Counted from the stretch's first letter, positions 52,102 through 63,477 are shown. The stretch is DNA of 64,000 bases from Achromobacter aegrifaciens (GCF_902859735.1 NZ_CADIJY010000009.1:62001-126000); one strand, 5' to 3'. The notes: a model not told the origin generated them from the letters alone. Numbers and translations: made by a program.

Positions 52102-54420
52102 TCAGGCGCCAGGTTCGCTATTCGGATTCGGCGCGCGGTGCATGACGATGACCTGCTCGGCGGGTTCGGCGGCGGGCGCGCGGCGGCGCTCCCGCTTGGC
52201 CTTCTTCTGGATCAGGTGTGGGCACTTCTGTTCGTGGTGGTAGAGCATCTGGCAGTGCAGGCATTGGATGCACTCGTTCGGATTGATCTCGCCGGTGGGG
52301 TCGATCGCCTGTACAGGACATTCGAGATTGCAGCGTTGACAGGGATTGCCGCAGTCGCGGTAGCGGCGCAGCCAGTTGAAGATGCGCAGCCGCGCAGGGA
52401 TCGCCAGCGCGGCCCCCAGCGGACAGAGATAGCGGCAGAAGAAGCGCTCCACGAACAGGCCGGCGGCCAGCAGCGCCACGGCGAATGCGACGAACGGCCA
52501 GTAGCGCATGAAGCGCAGGATGATCGCGGTCTTGAAGGGTTCGACCTCGGACAACTGTTCGGCCAGCGCCAGGTCGTACAAGGAGAAGCCGAACAGCAGC
52601 AGGAAGATCACGTACTTCAGGGTCGACAGGCGCTGGTTCACGCCGTGGCTGATCTTGAGCTGGCGCACACCCAGGCGGCGGGCGACGCGGTTGCTGAGTT
52701 CCTGCAGCGCGCCGAAGGGGCATAACCAGCCGCAGAAGGCGCCGCGGTTCCAGAAGACCATGGAGATGGCCGTGGCGCACCACAGGATGAACACCAGCGG
52801 GTCCATCAGGAAGTACTCCCAGCGGAAGTCGCTGCGCATGGCCGAAAAGAAAGTCAGAACGTTGACCACCGAGAGCTGGGCCTGGCCGTACCAGCCGATC
52901 CAGAACAGTGCGAACGCCAGGAACGCCAGCCGCAGGCGGTCGTGCAGCAGCGGACGGCTGGCGAGCTGGTCCTGGAAGAAGAAGACGCCCACCAGCACCA
53001 GCAGCGCCACCGTCAGCACGGCGACCTGGCCGGCCTTGCCGCGCCAGATCTGTTTCCATAGCGCGGGCGCGGCGTCTTCTTCCTGCGCAGTCTGGGCAGG
53101 GGCGGCTTGATCGGCAGTCGGCGGGGGCGCGGTGGATGCCTGCGCGCCCGCCACCGGCCGGGTATAGGCCGCCGGCAGTTCATAGCTCAGGTCGAAGGTG
53201 ACGAAGGCCTTGTCGCTGACGCTGAGCACGCGTTGCACCATCAGCTGCAGGCGCCAGGGCGCGACCGGATCCAGCGCGGCGTCCTCGGGCACGACGAACA
53301 GGGCTACTTCGCGGAACGCGGGCGCGCCCTGCGCGGCCACGTCGGCCAGGCGCTGGTGATTGCGGTCGCGGAAGCGGAAGCTGCTTTCGTCCTGGATGAT
53401 CTCGATGCGGTCGAAGATGCCGCCGCGCACGTAGCCCGAGCCCTTGAACGAGTAGGCGCCGTTGCCGGCCACCAGCACGGCCTGCTGGCCGGGCTTGAGC
53501 CTTTCCTTCAGGCGCTGCCATTCCGTGTCGCCCAGCAGGCTGCGGCCGATCGCGGGTACGCTGACCAGCGCGGCGTACAGGTCGATGAAGCCGTCCGCGT
53601 CCGTGCTGCCTTCTGTATTGGCTGCGGCGTCGTTCCTGCCCGACGCGCGGAAGGCCTGGTTCACGTCCTCGGGGTTCAGCCGCAGATTGCGCACCGCTCC
53701 GGCATCCAGCAGGTCCTGCCAGGACTGGACGGCATCGCGCGCATCGTCCACGACGCGGGCGGCAACGGGCGCGGCCGACGGCGCCACCGTGGCGGTCTTG
53801 TCGATGCCATGGGCGCGCGCCACGGCGATGGCCGAGCGCGTGATGCTGTCGCCGATCACCATCAGCGTGACGGTCGCGCCGCTGATGATGTCCACGGGCG
53901 GCGGGGCGCCATGGCGGGGAGGGGAGTCCACGAAGTTCAGCCCGACGTAGCCGCTGATGAAATGGTCGACCTTGGACTGCGGAATGCCGATGAGCACGAT
54001 GGGCTCGTGGTGCTCCACGAGGCGCGCGCCGACGATGCGTCCGTCATTGGCCAGGCCGACCAGCACGTCGATGGGCTTGCTGGAGTAGCCGCGGGTGTTG
54101 ACGACGTCGGACGTCAGATAGACCACGCCCAATTGGCGCGCGCCCGCATACACCTTGGCAACCATGGGCTTGCCGGCGGGCGGGTCGGCGCGGTCCGCGC
54201 CGGGGAAGATCTGTCCGATGGGGATGCTACCCAGGAAATCCGGCAGGCGTTGGGCCTGAGCGGCGCTGAAGACCCCCGAGCACAGCAGCAGCAAGAAAAG
54301 AAAGACTGCATGCACGAACCACTTGTACCGACTGAACCCGCGCCCCGCCGCTGTGCTGCCTTGCATTTTCGTACTCTGCTGATTGTGTTTGTTTGCAGGC
54401 ATCCTAAGAATGCTTGGCAT
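52102..54420 (-). CDS. nosR: NosR, membrane flavoprotein/ferredoxin of nitrous oxide respiration
   Basis: NosR is needed for nos expression and N2O respiration, probably passing electrons to NosZ. The 772 residues show an N-terminal signal or TM, a periplasmic FMN domain with the flavinylation motif 'DIISGATVT' (about 175-183), five or more membrane segments from residue 460, two CxxxCP motifs ('CGWLCPFGAL', 'CRYLCPLGAA') and two C-terminal [4Fe-4S] motifs ('CGNPCQRCNLECP', 'CIQCLHCQMLYHHEQKCP'). The start is uncertain: ATG 54420, 54402 and 54366 are in frame, none with a strong ribosome site. An FNR-type box is at 54531. Confidence 0.95.
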   Translation of the reverse strand: MPSILRMPANKHNQQSTKMQGSTAAGRGFSRYKWFVHAVFLFLLLLCSGVFSAAQAQRLPDFLGSIPIGQIFPGADRADPPAGKPMVAKVYAGARQLGVVYLTSDVVNTRGYSSKPIDVLVGLANDGRIVGARLVEHHEPIVLIGIPQSKVDHFISGYVGLNFVDSPPRHGAPPPVDIISGATVTLMVIGDSITRSAIAVARAHGIDKTATVAPSAAPVAARVVDDARDAVQSWQDLLDAGAVRNLRLNPEDVNQAFRASGRNDAAANTEGSTDADGFIDLYAALVSVPAIGRSLLGDTEWQRLKERLKPGQQAVLVAGNGAYSFKGSGYVRGGIFDRIEIIQDESSFRFRDRNHQRLADVAAQGAPAFREVALFVVPEDAALDPVAPWRLQLMVQRVLSVSDKAFVTFDLSYELPAAYTRPVAGAQASTAPPPTADQAAPAQTAQEEDAAPALWKQIWRGKAGQVAVLTVALLVLVGVFFFQDQLASRPLLHDRLRLAFLAFALFWIGWYGQAQLSVVNVLTFFSAMRSDFRWEYFLMDPLVFILWCATAISMVFWNRGAFCGWLCPFGALQELSNRVARRLGVRQLKISHGVNQRLSTLKYVIFLLLFGFSLYDLALAEQLSEVEPFKTAIILRFMRYWPFVAFAVALLAAGLFVERFFCRYLCPLGAALAIPARLRIFNWLRRYRDCGNPCQRCNLECPVQAIDPTGEINPNECIQCLHCQMLYHHEQKCPHLIQKKAKRERRRAPAAEPAEQVIVMHRAPNPNSEPGA

Positions 54421-54428
54421 CGGTCGTA

Positions 54429-54442
54429 TTGCGGTTTGTCAA
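54429..54442. promoter_or_regulatory. Weak FNR/DNR-like site near the nosR start
   Basis: TTGCGGTTTGTCAA keeps the outer TTG and TCAA of the FNR pattern but not the inner bases. It lies only 9 bases before the first possible nosR ATG, so it may be fortuitous. Confidence 0.3.
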
Positions 54443-54530
54443 TCGGCGTACGCGCGCGGACCGTGCGGAGGCAATGCCCCTGCGTTTTGTAGGGGATATC
54501 CCCGTTTTGGAGAGGTTGAACGAGGCGCTA

Positions 54531-54544
54531 TTGATGCCGGTCAA
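54531..54544. promoter_or_regulatory. FNR/DNR-type box between nosR and azurin
   Basis: TTGATGCCGGTCAA matches TTGAT-N4-ATCAA at nine of ten fixed positions. It lies 111 bases before nosR ATG 54420 and 105 bases before azurin ATG 54649. A CATAGA at 54565-54570 sits near the -10 position expected for azurin if the box is centred at about -41. Confidence 0.7.
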
Positions 54545-54648
54545 TAGCGCGCTTTGCGCTGCGCCATAGACTTGTGCGTGGCGGCAGCGACGCTAGGCAT
54601 GTGCCTCGCGCGTGTCGGAAGAGCCGCCAACGTTTACGGAGAATCTCC

Positions 54649-55098
54649 ATGCTGGCAAAAGCCACCCTCGCCATCGCCCTGTCCGCAGCCAGCCTGCCCG
54701 CGTTGGCCGCTCAGTGCGAAGCAACCATAGAAAGCAACGACGCCATGCAGTACAACCTGAAGGAAATGGTTGTCGACAAAAGCTGCAAGCAATTCACCGT
54801 GCATCTCAAGCACGTCGGCAAAATGGCCAAGGTCGCCATGGGCCACAACTGGGTGCTGACCAAGGAAGCCGACAAGACGGCCGTGGCCACCGACGGCATG
54901 AACGCCGGCCTGCCGCAGGATTACGTCAAGGCGGGAGACACCCGCGTCATTGCCCACACCAAGGTCATCGGCGGCGGCGAGTCGGATTCGGTTACGTTCG
55001 ACGTTTCCAAGCTCACCCCGGGCGAGGCCTATGCCTACTTCTGCTCGTTCCCGGGCCACTGGGCCATGATGAAGGGCACGCTCAAGCTCAGCGACTGA
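54649..55098 (+). CDS. azu: Azurin
   Basis: Azurin is a periplasmic type-1 copper protein that carries electrons in denitrification. The 149 residues have a 20-residue signal ('[20 protein letters not shown]') and a 129-residue mature chain starting AQCEATIES. Copper ligands are His in 'MGHNWV' and Cys-His-Met in '[13 protein letters not shown]'; the disulfide Cys pair (AQC, DKSC) is present. ATG 54649 follows ACGGAGA. It is divergent from nosR, and an FNR-type box is between them, suggesting use as a donor in the same anaerobic respiration. Confidence 0.97.
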   Translation: MLAKATLAIALSAASLPALAAQCEATIESNDAMQYNLKEMVVDKSCKQFTVHLKHVGKMAKVAMGHNWVLTKEADKTAVATDGMNAGLPQDYVKAGDTRVIAHTKVIGGGESDSVTFDVSKLTPGEAYAYFCSFPGHWAMMKGTLKLSD

Positions 55099-55120
55099 TT
55101 GGCTGTCCTGGACCTGAAAG

Positions 55121-55144
55121 CCGGCTGCAAGCCGGTTTTTTTTT
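55121..55144 (+). terminator. Intrinsic terminator after azurin
   Basis: CCGGCT and AGCCGG arms around GCA are followed by nine T residues (55136-55144). Confidence 0.92.
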
Positions 55145-55293
55145 GTCCGCTCCGACAATGGCGCCAGACCCCGGATGTCCTGGTTCTACAGGCCTAAACC
55201 GCGTGCGCCTCAGGCATAAGGACGGGGTTCGTCACCGGCGTGTCACGGATTTTCCATGTACGATTACCGGTCGTGTAACTTCTGGAGCTCCTG

Positions 55294-56877
55294 ATGGAGT
55301 GGCTGCTGGACCCTACTGCGTGGGTCGGCTTGCTTACCCTGGTCGTCCTTGAGATCGTCCTGGGGATCGATAACCTGATTTTCATCGCCATTCTGGCGGA
55401 CAAGCTGCCCCCTGCGCAACGCGACCGCGCGCGCATCATGGGCCTGAGCCTGGCGCTCATCATGCGTCTAGGCCTCTTGTCGGTCATGTCATGGCTGGTC
55501 ACGCTGACCACCCCCCTGTTTTCCATCGGCCCGCTGTCGTTCTCGGGCCGCGACCTGATCCTGATGATCGGCGGCCTGTTCCTGCTGTTCAAGGGCACGA
55601 TGGAACTGCATGAGCGCCTGGAGGGCTCCCAGCACGGCGGCTCATCGGGGCCGCGCGTGTACGCGAGCTTCTGGGTGATCGTCACGCAGATCGTGGTGCT
55701 GGACGCGGTGTTCTCGCTGGACTCGGTCATCACGGCGGTCGGCATGGTGGACCACCTGGCCATCATGATGATTGCCGTGATCATCGCCATCGGCATCATG
55801 CTGCTGGCGTCCAAGCCGCTGACGCGCTTCGTCAACGCCCACCCCACGGTGGTGGTGCTGTGCCTGGGCTTCCTGCTCATGATCGGCTTTTCGCTGCTGG
55901 CTGAAGCCTTCGGCTTCAAGGTGCCCAAGGGCTACCTGTACGCGGCTATCGGCTTCTCGGTCGCCATCGAGGCGCTCAACCAGGTGGCGCGCCGCAACCT
56001 GCTCAAGCTGGATGCGCGCCGGCCGATGCGCGAACGTACCGCTTCCGCAGTGCTGCGCATGCTGGGCAAGCGTCCGCCTGCCGACGAACCCGACCTGCCC
56101 AGCGCGAACGGCCCGGCCATCCCGGCTTTCGGGGTCGAGGAGCGCAATATGGTCAGCGGCGTGTTGACCCTGGCCGAGCGGTCGATTCGTTCGATCATGA
56201 CGCCGCGCACGGACGTGTCGTGGATCAACATCGACGACGACCCGGAAACCATCCGCCGCCAGCTGACCGAGGCGCCGCACAGTTTTTTCCCCGTTTGCCG
56301 GGGTTCCCTGGACGAGGTGCTGGGCATCGGCCGCGCCAAGGATCTGGTGGCCGACCTGATCACCGAGGGCAGGGTGCGCCGCAACCGTCTGCGCGACCCC
56401 ATCATCGTGCACGAGTCCATCGGCATCCTGCGCCTGATGGACACGCTCAAGCGTTCGCGCGGCCAGCTGGTGCTGGTGGCCGACGAGTTCGGCGCCATCG
56501 AGGGCCTGGTGACGCCGATCGACGTGTTCGAGGCGATCGCCGGCGAATTCCCCGACGAAGATGAGCTTCCCGACATCGTCGCCGACGGCGAGAACACCTG
56601 GAAAATCGACGGCGCGGCTGATCTGCACCATGTCGAGCAGGTGCTGGAAACCGAGGGCCTGGTCGATGACGCCCAGGATTTTTCAACCCTGGCGGGGTAC
56701 CTGCTGTCGCGCTTCGGGCACCTGCCCAAGCCGGGCGACGTCTGCGAGTACGAGATCCACCATGAGCATTTCCGCTTTGAAGTCCTGGAAATGGACGGCC
56801 GCCGCATCGCGCTGGTGCGCGTCGAGAAGCGGCCGCAGGAAATGCTTGCGGACGACGAATCCCTAGCCAACGACTAA
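55294..56877 (+). CDS. TerC-family membrane protein fused to CBS and CorC domains (YegH/YoaE-like)
   Basis: A 527-residue protein. Residues 1-235 form a TerC-type domain of about seven membrane segments with the conserved acidic residues in '[16 protein letters not shown]' and '[16 protein letters not shown]'. Then a CBS pair (about 290-415, '[12 protein letters not shown]', '[20 protein letters not shown]') and a CorC/HlyC domain end the protein. Related proteins (YegH, YoaE, AlxA-like) are linked to metal ion, often manganese, handling. Start ATG 55294 follows GGAG. No yybP-ykoY riboswitch was recognised upstream. Confidence 0.9.
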   Translation: MEWLLDPTAWVGLLTLVVLEIVLGIDNLIFIAILADKLPPAQRDRARIMGLSLALIMRLGLLSVMSWLVTLTTPLFSIGPLSFSGRDLILMIGGLFLLFKGTMELHERLEGSQHGGSSGPRVYASFWVIVTQIVVLDAVFSLDSVITAVGMVDHLAIMMIAVIIAIGIMLLASKPLTRFVNAHPTVVVLCLGFLLMIGFSLLAEAFGFKVPKGYLYAAIGFSVAIEALNQVARRNLLKLDARRPMRERTASAVLRMLGKRPPADEPDLPSANGPAIPAFGVEERNMVSGVLTLAERSIRSIMTPRTDVSWINIDDDPETIRRQLTEAPHSFFPVCRGSLDEVLGIGRAKDLVADLITEGRVRRNRLRDPIIVHESIGILRLMDTLKRSRGQLVLVADEFGAIEGLVTPIDVFEAIAGEFPDEDELPDIVADGENTWKIDGAADLHHVEQVLETEGLVDDAQDFSTLAGYLLSRFGHLPKPGDVCEYEIHHEHFRFEVLEMDGRRIALVRVEKRPQEMLADDESLAND

Positions 56878-56895
56878 CTGGACCGACCTGTCATC

Positions 56896-57759
56896 GTGAC
56901 CGAAAACACCCTATATCTGATCAAAGCTTTCGTCCTGGGCATCATCGAGGGCCTGACGGAATTCATTCCCGTGTCCAGCACCGGCCACCTTATCCTGGTG
57001 GGCGACTGGATCAATTTCGAATCCAGCCAGGGCAAGGTATTCGAGGTGGTGATCCAGCTGGGCTCCATCCTGGCGGTGATGTGGGTGTTCCGCGCGCGCC
57101 TGCTGACGCTGATCCGCGGCACGCTGACCGGGGTGCCCACCGAGGTCGCTTTCACCCGCAACCTGATCATCGCCTTCCTGCCGGCCGCCGTCGTCGGCGC
57201 CATCTTCATCAAGTCCATCAAGAGCATCTTCTATCACCCGGCCGTGGTGGTCGTGACCCTGGTGCTGGGCGGCCTGATCATGCTGTACGTGGAGCGCAAG
57301 ACGCACCATACGCCGGGCGACATGCCGGGCGCGGCCGACGATACCGCCTCGGATGAGCGCGCCACGGCCCGCACGCTGGAGCAGATCACCTGGAAGCAGG
57401 CCCTCGGCGTGGGCGTGGCGCAATGCCTGGCCATGATCCCGGGCACCTCGCGCTCGGGCGCCACCATCATCGGCGGCATGATCGCCGGCATCCAGCGCAA
57501 GACGGCCACCGAGTTCTCGTTCTTCCTGGCCATGCCCACGATGCTGGGGGCGGCCGTGTACGACATGTACAAGAACTTCGGCGTGCTCACCCAGCACGAC
57601 CTGTCGGGCATCGCGGTGGGCTTCATCGCCGCGTTCCTGAGCGCGATGGTGGTGGTGCGCGCGGTGCTGCGCTTTGTCGCCAACCATACCTACCGCGTAT
57701 TCGCCTGGTACCGGATCATCTTCGGCGGCGTCGTCGCGGCCTGGATCTTCACGCGCTGA
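56896..57759 (+). CDS. uppP: Undecaprenyl-diphosphatase (UppP/BacA)
   Basis: UppP removes one phosphate from undecaprenyl pyrophosphate to recycle the lipid carrier for cell wall synthesis. The 287 residues show the catalytic motifs 'EGLTEFIPVSSTGHLIL' and 'PGTSRSGATIIGGMIAG' and about eight membrane segments. It starts at GTG 56896, since no better start is in frame. It is 18 bases after the TerC-CBS gene and probably shares its transcript. Confidence 0.96.
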   Translation: MTENTLYLIKAFVLGIIEGLTEFIPVSSTGHLILVGDWINFESSQGKVFEVVIQLGSILAVMWVFRARLLTLIRGTLTGVPTEVAFTRNLIIAFLPAAVVGAIFIKSIKSIFYHPAVVVVTLVLGGLIMLYVERKTHHTPGDMPGAADDTASDERATARTLEQITWKQALGVGVAQCLAMIPGTSRSGATIIGGMIAGIQRKTATEFSFFLAMPTMLGAAVYDMYKNFGVLTQHDLSGIAVGFIAAFLSAMVVVRAVLRFVANHTYRVFAWYRIIFGGVVAAWIFTR

Positions 57760-57797
57760 TGATGGCGTGGCCGGCGGTTCGCCGGCAGCAGCAATGA

Positions 57798-57826
57798 CAA
57801 GGGCCGCTTGCGCGGCCCTTGCTGTT
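57798..57826. terminator. Terminator between uppP and lpxH
   Basis: A 10-base stem CAAGGGCCGC/GCGGCCCTTG with loop TTGC lies between convergent genes and is followed by a short T run. Confidence 0.8.
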
Positions 57827-57849
57827 TTCCGTCACGGTGCGCCCGAGGG

Positions 57850-58623
57850 CTACGCTTCTGTTTCCAGGTCGTAGAACTGCAGGCCGTCCTGGTCGATGAC
57901 CAGCCAGCCGCCGCGGGCGGGCGACACGTGGTCGCAGTCCCAGTCGGGCAGGACCCAGCGCTCGCGCTTCTTGCCGTCCACTTCCAGCACGTGGCGGGCG
58001 GGGCGATGGGTATGGCCATGCACCAGCACGCGCACGCCCGTCTCGCGGAAGACGGATTCAATGGCGGCGGCGTTGACGTCCATGATCTCCATGGACTTCA
58101 TCTGGTTGGCGGCCTGGCTTTCGCCGCGGGCCTGCTGCGCCATCGCCAGGCGTTCGGGGATCGTCTTGGCCAGGAATTCGGCCTGCCAGCGCGGATCGCG
58201 GACCATCTTGCGGAACTGCTGGTAGGCGGCATCGTCCGTACAGAACTCGTCGCCATGGGTCAGCAGGATTTGCCCGTAATCCGTTTCCAGCAGCGCCGGT
58301 TCGGGCAGCAGCTTGGCGCCCAGGGCCTGGGCCAGTTCTTCCCCGATGAGGAAGTCGCGGTTGCCGCGGCCCAGCCAGACCGGAATCCGGCTGGCGGTGT
58401 CGCGCAGCGCCGTCAGCGCCGTGGCGAGCCACGGCGGCGCGGCGCGGATCACGTCGTCGCCGATCCAGGCGTCGAAGATGTCGCCCGGCAGCAGCAGGGC
58501 GCCGGCTTCCTCCCGCGCGGCCTCCAGGAAGGCCAGAAAGGCCTCCGAGGTGGCCGGCGTGGCCGGTCCCAGATGCAGGTCGGATGCCAGCCAGATGGGG
58601 CCGGACAGCGCGATCTTATTCAA
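57850..58623 (-). CDS. lpxH: UDP-2,3-diacylglucosamine diphosphatase LpxH
   Basis: LpxH cleaves UDP-2,3-diacylglucosamine to lipid X in lipid A synthesis. The 257 residues carry the metallophosphoesterase motifs 'ASDLHLG', '[11 protein letters not shown]', 'GNRDFLIG', '[10 protein letters not shown]' and 'VHGHTHRPA'. It starts at a TTG at 58623 (TTGAATAAG) and overlaps the end of the cyclophilin gene by 8 bases. The same gene order, cyclophilin then lpxH, occurs in other Burkholderiales. Confidence 0.95.
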   Translation of the reverse strand: MNKIALSGPIWLASDLHLGPATPATSEAFLAFLEAAREEAGALLLPGDIFDAWIGDDVIRAAPPWLATALTALRDTASRIPVWLGRGNRDFLIGEELAQALGAKLLPEPALLETDYGQILLTHGDEFCTDDAAYQQFRKMVRDPRWQAEFLAKTIPERLAMAQQARGESQAANQMKSMEIMDVNAAAIESVFRETGVRVLVHGHTHRPARHVLEVDGKKRERWVLPDWDCDHVSPARGGWLVIDQDGLQFYDLETEA

Positions 58624-59263
58624 GAACTTCGGCCTTCTCGATGATCACGTCTTCGTTCGGGACGTTCTGGTGGAAGCCCTTGTTGCCGGTCTTCACGCCC
58701 TTGATCTTGTCGACCACGTCCGTGCCTTCGGTCACGGTGCCGAACACGGCATAGCCCCAGCCGTTGGGCGTGGGCGCGGTGAAGTTCAGGAAGTCGTTGT
58801 TGGACACGTTGATGAAGAACTGCGCCGTGGCCGAGTGCGGATCGCTGGTGCGGGCCATGGCCAGGGTGTACTTGTCGTTCTTCAGGCCGTTGTTGGCCTC
58901 GTTTTCGATGGGGGCATGGGTCTGCTTCTGCTTCATGCCGGGCTCAAAGCCGCCGCCCTGGATCATGAAGCCATCGATCACGCGATGGAACACCGTGCCG
59001 TTGTAGAAACCTTCCTTGACGTAGGTCAGGAAGTTTTCGACGGTCTTGGGCGCCTTGGCGGCATCCAGGGTGATGACCATGTCGCCTTGGTTCGTTTGGA
59101 GCTTGACGCGGGGGTTGGTGCTCATGGCTTTTGTGCCTTCAGAGGTGGAGGTGGAGGAATTGGCCGCGGGGGCGGCGCTGACGAGCGCTGGGGCGAATGC
59201 AGCCAGCGCGAACGAGCACGCCGTCAGGCGCAGCAGGTGTAGGGGGGAGTAGCGGGACATCAT
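58616..59263 (-). CDS. Peptidyl-prolyl cis-trans isomerase, cyclophilin type
   Basis: A 215-residue cyclophilin with signal peptide (residues 1-30) and a Ser/Thr-rich linker up to 'EGTKA', then M47-STNPRV, where the compact catalytic domain begins. Active-site segments are '[17 protein letters not shown]', '[19 protein letters not shown]' and '[15 protein letters not shown]'. The internal ATG at 59125 has AAGG about 10 bases upstream, so a second cytoplasmic form may be made. The start ATG 59263 overlaps the TPR gene stop (ATGA). Confidence 0.93.
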   Translation of the reverse strand: MMSRYSPLHLLRLTACSFALAAFAPALVSAAPAANSSTSTSEGTKAMSTNPRVKLQTNQGDMVITLDAAKAPKTVENFLTYVKEGFYNGTVFHRVIDGFMIQGGGFEPGMKQKQTHAPIENEANNGLKNDKYTLAMARTSDPHSATAQFFINVSNNDFLNFTAPTPNGWGYAVFGTVTEGTDVVDKIKGVKTGNKGFHQNVPNEDVIIEKAEVLE

Positions 59264-59943
59264 TTGCCGTGTTTATCCTTCAGCATGGTTTCGACTTCGC
59301 GGACCTTTTCCTGCATGCCGGGCACGCCATCGCGGGCGGCCTTCTTGTAGGTGTTCAAGGCCTGCAGAAGCTGCAGATCGCCCATATTGGCGCGGGCGGC
59401 GGCATAGTTGGGATCGGCGCGCAGGGCCATCGACAGGGCGTCCTGCGCGCGGTCGAGTTCGCCGCGCCCTGCATATAGAGCCCCCAGGTTGTTCCAAGGT
59501 TCCGGCAGCTCCGGAAAGCGGTTGGTCATCTCGGTGTAGACGTCGATGGCTTCGTTGGTGCGGTTCAGGGCCGCCAGCGCGCGGGCGTGCTGGAACATCA
59601 GTTGCACGTCGGTGCCGCGCTGGTCCTTGATCTGTTCCTGGCGCTTTTCGATCATGGCAAGCGCTTCTTCGTTGTCGCCGTGGTTCAGCAGGCGCTCGAT
59701 GTAAGTCGTGATCTGCGAGGCCGAGGGCGTCAGGCGGGTGTCGACGCTGGGCTTGGCGGCTTCCAGCAGCTTGGCCAGACTGTCCCAGCCACCCTCGGGC
59801 GGGATGGGGTCCAGGGTGGTGCGGCTGGCGTTGGGGTTGGTTCCCCCGCCGCCGGCCATCGACTGGGCCAGAGAGGCTCCAACCGGCGCGCCCGCAAGGG
59901 CCAGGGCGAGCAGGGCGACGCGAAAGCGCGGCTTGATAGTCAC
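59260..59943 (-). CDS. Exported TPR protein
   Basis: A 227-residue periplasmic protein with signal '[21 protein letters not shown]' and four to five TPR helix pairs (about 80-225: '[22 protein letters not shown]', '[20 protein letters not shown]', '[20 protein letters not shown]'). TPR modules bind other proteins; the partner is unknown. It starts at GTG 59943. It is coupled to the cyclophilin gene downstream by an ATGA overlap, so the two may act together in envelope protein folding, by inference. Confidence 0.88.
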   Translation of the reverse strand: MTIKPRFRVALLALALAGAPVGASLAQSMAGGGGTNPNASRTTLDPIPPEGGWDSLAKLLEAAKPSVDTRLTPSASQITTYIERLLNHGDNEEALAMIEKRQEQIKDQRGTDVQLMFQHARALAALNRTNEAIDVYTEMTNRFPELPEPWNNLGALYAGRGELDRAQDALSMALRADPNYAAARANMGDLQLLQALNTYKKAARDGVPGMQEKVREVETMLKDKHGK

Positions 59944-60000
59944 TTGGGCATCCGTTAAAAGTCTTGGCAGGCCGACGCTTACGCGCGCGACCGGGCCGCT

Positions 60001-60009
60001 TGCTATACT
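60001..60009 (+). promoter_or_regulatory. Extended -10 promoter candidate for cysS
   Basis: TGCTATACT at 60001-60009 fits an extended -10; the -35 is weak (TTACGC at 59979, 19-base spacer). It would give a leader of about 280 bases before cysS. Confidence 0.45.
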
Positions 60010-60083
60010 TGACGACCGCCATTTTAGCCCCGGTTGAGTTTTGGCTCGACATCGGGGACGAAGCCCCGGGATATCGTTGATGG

Positions 60084-60243
60084 AATGCGGGCTCGGAATG
60101 CGGGTTCGGGGCGGTCGGCGCCAGTGGGATTATGGCCCGAGGCCGAGATCGGGATCGAAACCGCGGGACCGAAATCGCAGTACCGAAATCGGCGGGATTG
60201 GAATCCGACCCGGCGGCACGCGCCGAAGGTATTTTCCTTCGGC
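60084..60243 (+). other. Structured, repeat-containing leader before cysS
   Basis: The 351-base gap 59944-60294 has no gene. It holds a 13-base tandem unit AATGCGGGYTCGG twice (60084-60109), ACCGAAATCG twice at 14-base spacing (60168-60177, 60182-60191) and a perfect 8-base stem GCCGAAGG/CCTTCGGC with loop TATTTT (60222-60243), about 50 bases before the ATG. Confidence 0.5.
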
Positions 60244-60294
60244 AGCAACTTTCCGCAACCGCCACGGAAAACTTAGATAAAGCCTATAAGCGCC

Positions 60295-61733
<1,439 letters not shown>

Positions 61734-61749
<16 letters not shown>

Positions 61750-62414
61750 ACCCGCAGGACCCGCCCGCCATGTCCACCGTCGACCTCGAGATTCCCAAGC
61801 CCGAGTACTGGGAAGCCGCCGTAGCCCACCTGATGCGGCGCGACCGCATCCTGAAAAAGATCATTCCCCAGCATCCCGAAGTCTGGCTGACTTCGCGCGG
61901 CACGCCTTTCGTGACGCTGGCGCGGGCGATCATCGGGCAGCAGGTGTCCAGCAAGGCGGCCGACACCGTCTGGACCCAGTTCATCGAGGCCGTGGGCAAG
62001 CGCCCGACGCCCGTCGCCGTGCTGCGCGTCGGCCTGGAGGGCCTGCGCGCGGCGGGGCTGTCGCAGCGCAAGGCCGAGTACGTGCTGGACCTGGCCGTGC
62101 ATTTCGGCGAACGCCGGGTCCATCCCGAGAAATGGGCGGCAATGGACGACGAAGCCGTCATTTCCGAATTGACCGCCATCCGCGGCATAGGCCGCTGGAC
62201 GGCGGAGATGTTTTTGATTTTCAATCTGCAGCGGCCTGATGTCCTGCCGCTGGATGATCCTGGGTTGCTCAAGGCAATCTCGCTACACTATTTCAGCGGC
62301 GAGCCTGTCTCTCGCTTCGAGGCTCGCGAAGTCTCGTTGGCGTGGCAACCCTGGCGTACCGTGGCGACCTGGTATCTGTGGCGCAGTCTGGATCCGACTC
62401 CGGTCCAATACTGA
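61734..62414 (+). CDS. DNA-3-methyladenine glycosylase, AlkA/HhH-GPD family
   Basis: A base-excision repair glycosylase that removes alkylated purines. The 226 residues contain the helix-hairpin-helix '[18 protein letters not shown]' and catalytic Asp in '[13 protein letters not shown]'; '[15 protein letters not shown]' is the conserved early segment. It lacks the N-terminal AlkA domain, so it is the short single-domain type. Start at ATG 61734 overlaps cysS; ATG 61770 is an alternative. Confidence 0.92.
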
Positions 62415-62450
62415 CGCAAGCCAGGCAGCCCATCTACGGAACCACACTAC

Positions 62451-63416
62451 ATGCGCAATACATTTCTGGAATTCGAACAACCGCTCGCCGAGCTTGAAAA
62501 CAAGATCGAGCAGCTGCGCTACGTGCAGGCCGATTCGGCCGTAGACATCTCCGACGAGATCGGACGTCTGCAGCAGAAGAGCCAGACCTTGGCCAAGGAA
62601 ATCTACGCCAAGCTCACGCCCTGGCAGACGGCCCTGGTCGCCCGCCATCCCCAGCGTCCCTACACGCTGGACTACGTGCGCGAAATGTTCACCGACTTCC
62701 ATGAACTGCACGGCGACCGCATGTACGCCGACGACCAGTCCATCGTGGGCGGCCTGGCGCGCTTCAACGGCACGCCCTGCATGGTCATCGGCCACCAGAA
62801 GGGACGCGACACCAAGGAACGCGCCGCGCGCAATTTCGGCATGCCGCGTCCGGAAGGCTATCGCAAGGCCCTGCGGCTGATGCGCCTGGCCGAGAAATTC
62901 GGCATCCCCGTGTTCACGTTCGTGGACACCCCGGGCGCCTATCCCGGCATCGGCGCCGAAGAGCGCGGCCAGTCCGAAGCCATCGGCCACAACCTCTATG
63001 CCATGGCCGAGCTCAAGGTCCCCGTGATCTGCACCATCATCGGCGAAGGCGGCTCGGGCGGCGCCCTGGCCATCGCCGTGGGCAATGCCGTGCTGATGCT
63101 GCAGTACGCGACCTACGCCGTGATTTCTCCGGAAGGCTGCGCCTCGATCCTGTGGCGCAGCGCCGACAAGGCGCCCGAAGCCGCCGAGGCCCTGGCCATC
63201 ATCGCGCCGCGCCTGAAGGACCTGGGCCTGGTGGACCGCGTGGTCAACGAACCGGTGGGCGGCGCCCATCGCGACCCGCGCGTCATGGCCCGCCTGTTGC
63301 GCCGCGCGCTGGGCGATGCCCTGCGCCAGCTCCAGGGCATGACGCCCGAGCAGCTCGTGGAGCAGCGCGTCCAGCGCCTGCTGTCCTACGGCGCCTACCA
63401 GGAAGTGCGCGCCTGA
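62451..63416 (+). CDS. accA: Acetyl-CoA carboxylase carboxyltransferase subunit alpha
   Basis: AccA with AccD transfers the carboxyl group to acetyl-CoA to form malonyl-CoA for fatty acid synthesis. The 321 residues match the usual length: '[19 protein letters not shown]' at the start, '[18 protein letters not shown]', '[25 protein letters not shown]' and '[16 protein letters not shown]'. Start ATG 62451 with GGAACC before it. It follows the glycosylase gene by 36 bases and precedes tilS. Confidence 0.97.
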   Translation: MRNTFLEFEQPLAELENKIEQLRYVQADSAVDISDEIGRLQQKSQTLAKEIYAKLTPWQTALVARHPQRPYTLDYVREMFTDFHELHGDRMYADDQSIVGGLARFNGTPCMVIGHQKGRDTKERAARNFGMPRPEGYRKALRLMRLAEKFGIPVFTFVDTPGAYPGIGAEERGQSEAIGHNLYAMAELKVPVICTIIGEGGSGGALAIAVGNAVLMLQYATYAVISPEGCASILWRSADKAPEAAEALAIIAPRLKDLGLVDRVVNEPVGGAHRDPRVMARLLRRALGDALRQLQGMTPEQLVEQRVQRLLSYGAYQEVRA

Positions 63417-63425
63417 AGCAGGCAG

Positions 63426-63449
63426 GGCGCCGGCATTCCCGCCGGCGCC
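63426..63449. other. Hairpin between accA and tilS
   Basis: Perfect 9-base arms GGCGCCGGC and GCCGGCGCC with a 6-base loop, 9 bases past the accA stop. No T-tract; it may cut readthrough or stabilise the accA end. Confidence 0.5.
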
Positions 63450-63477
63450 GCGGCCTAGCGCCACGCGCCATCCCGCC

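Noticed and set aside
55145-55293. yybP-ykoY manganese riboswitch before the TerC-CBS gene
   Set aside because: TerC genes are often under this riboswitch, but I could not find its conserved loop sequences here.
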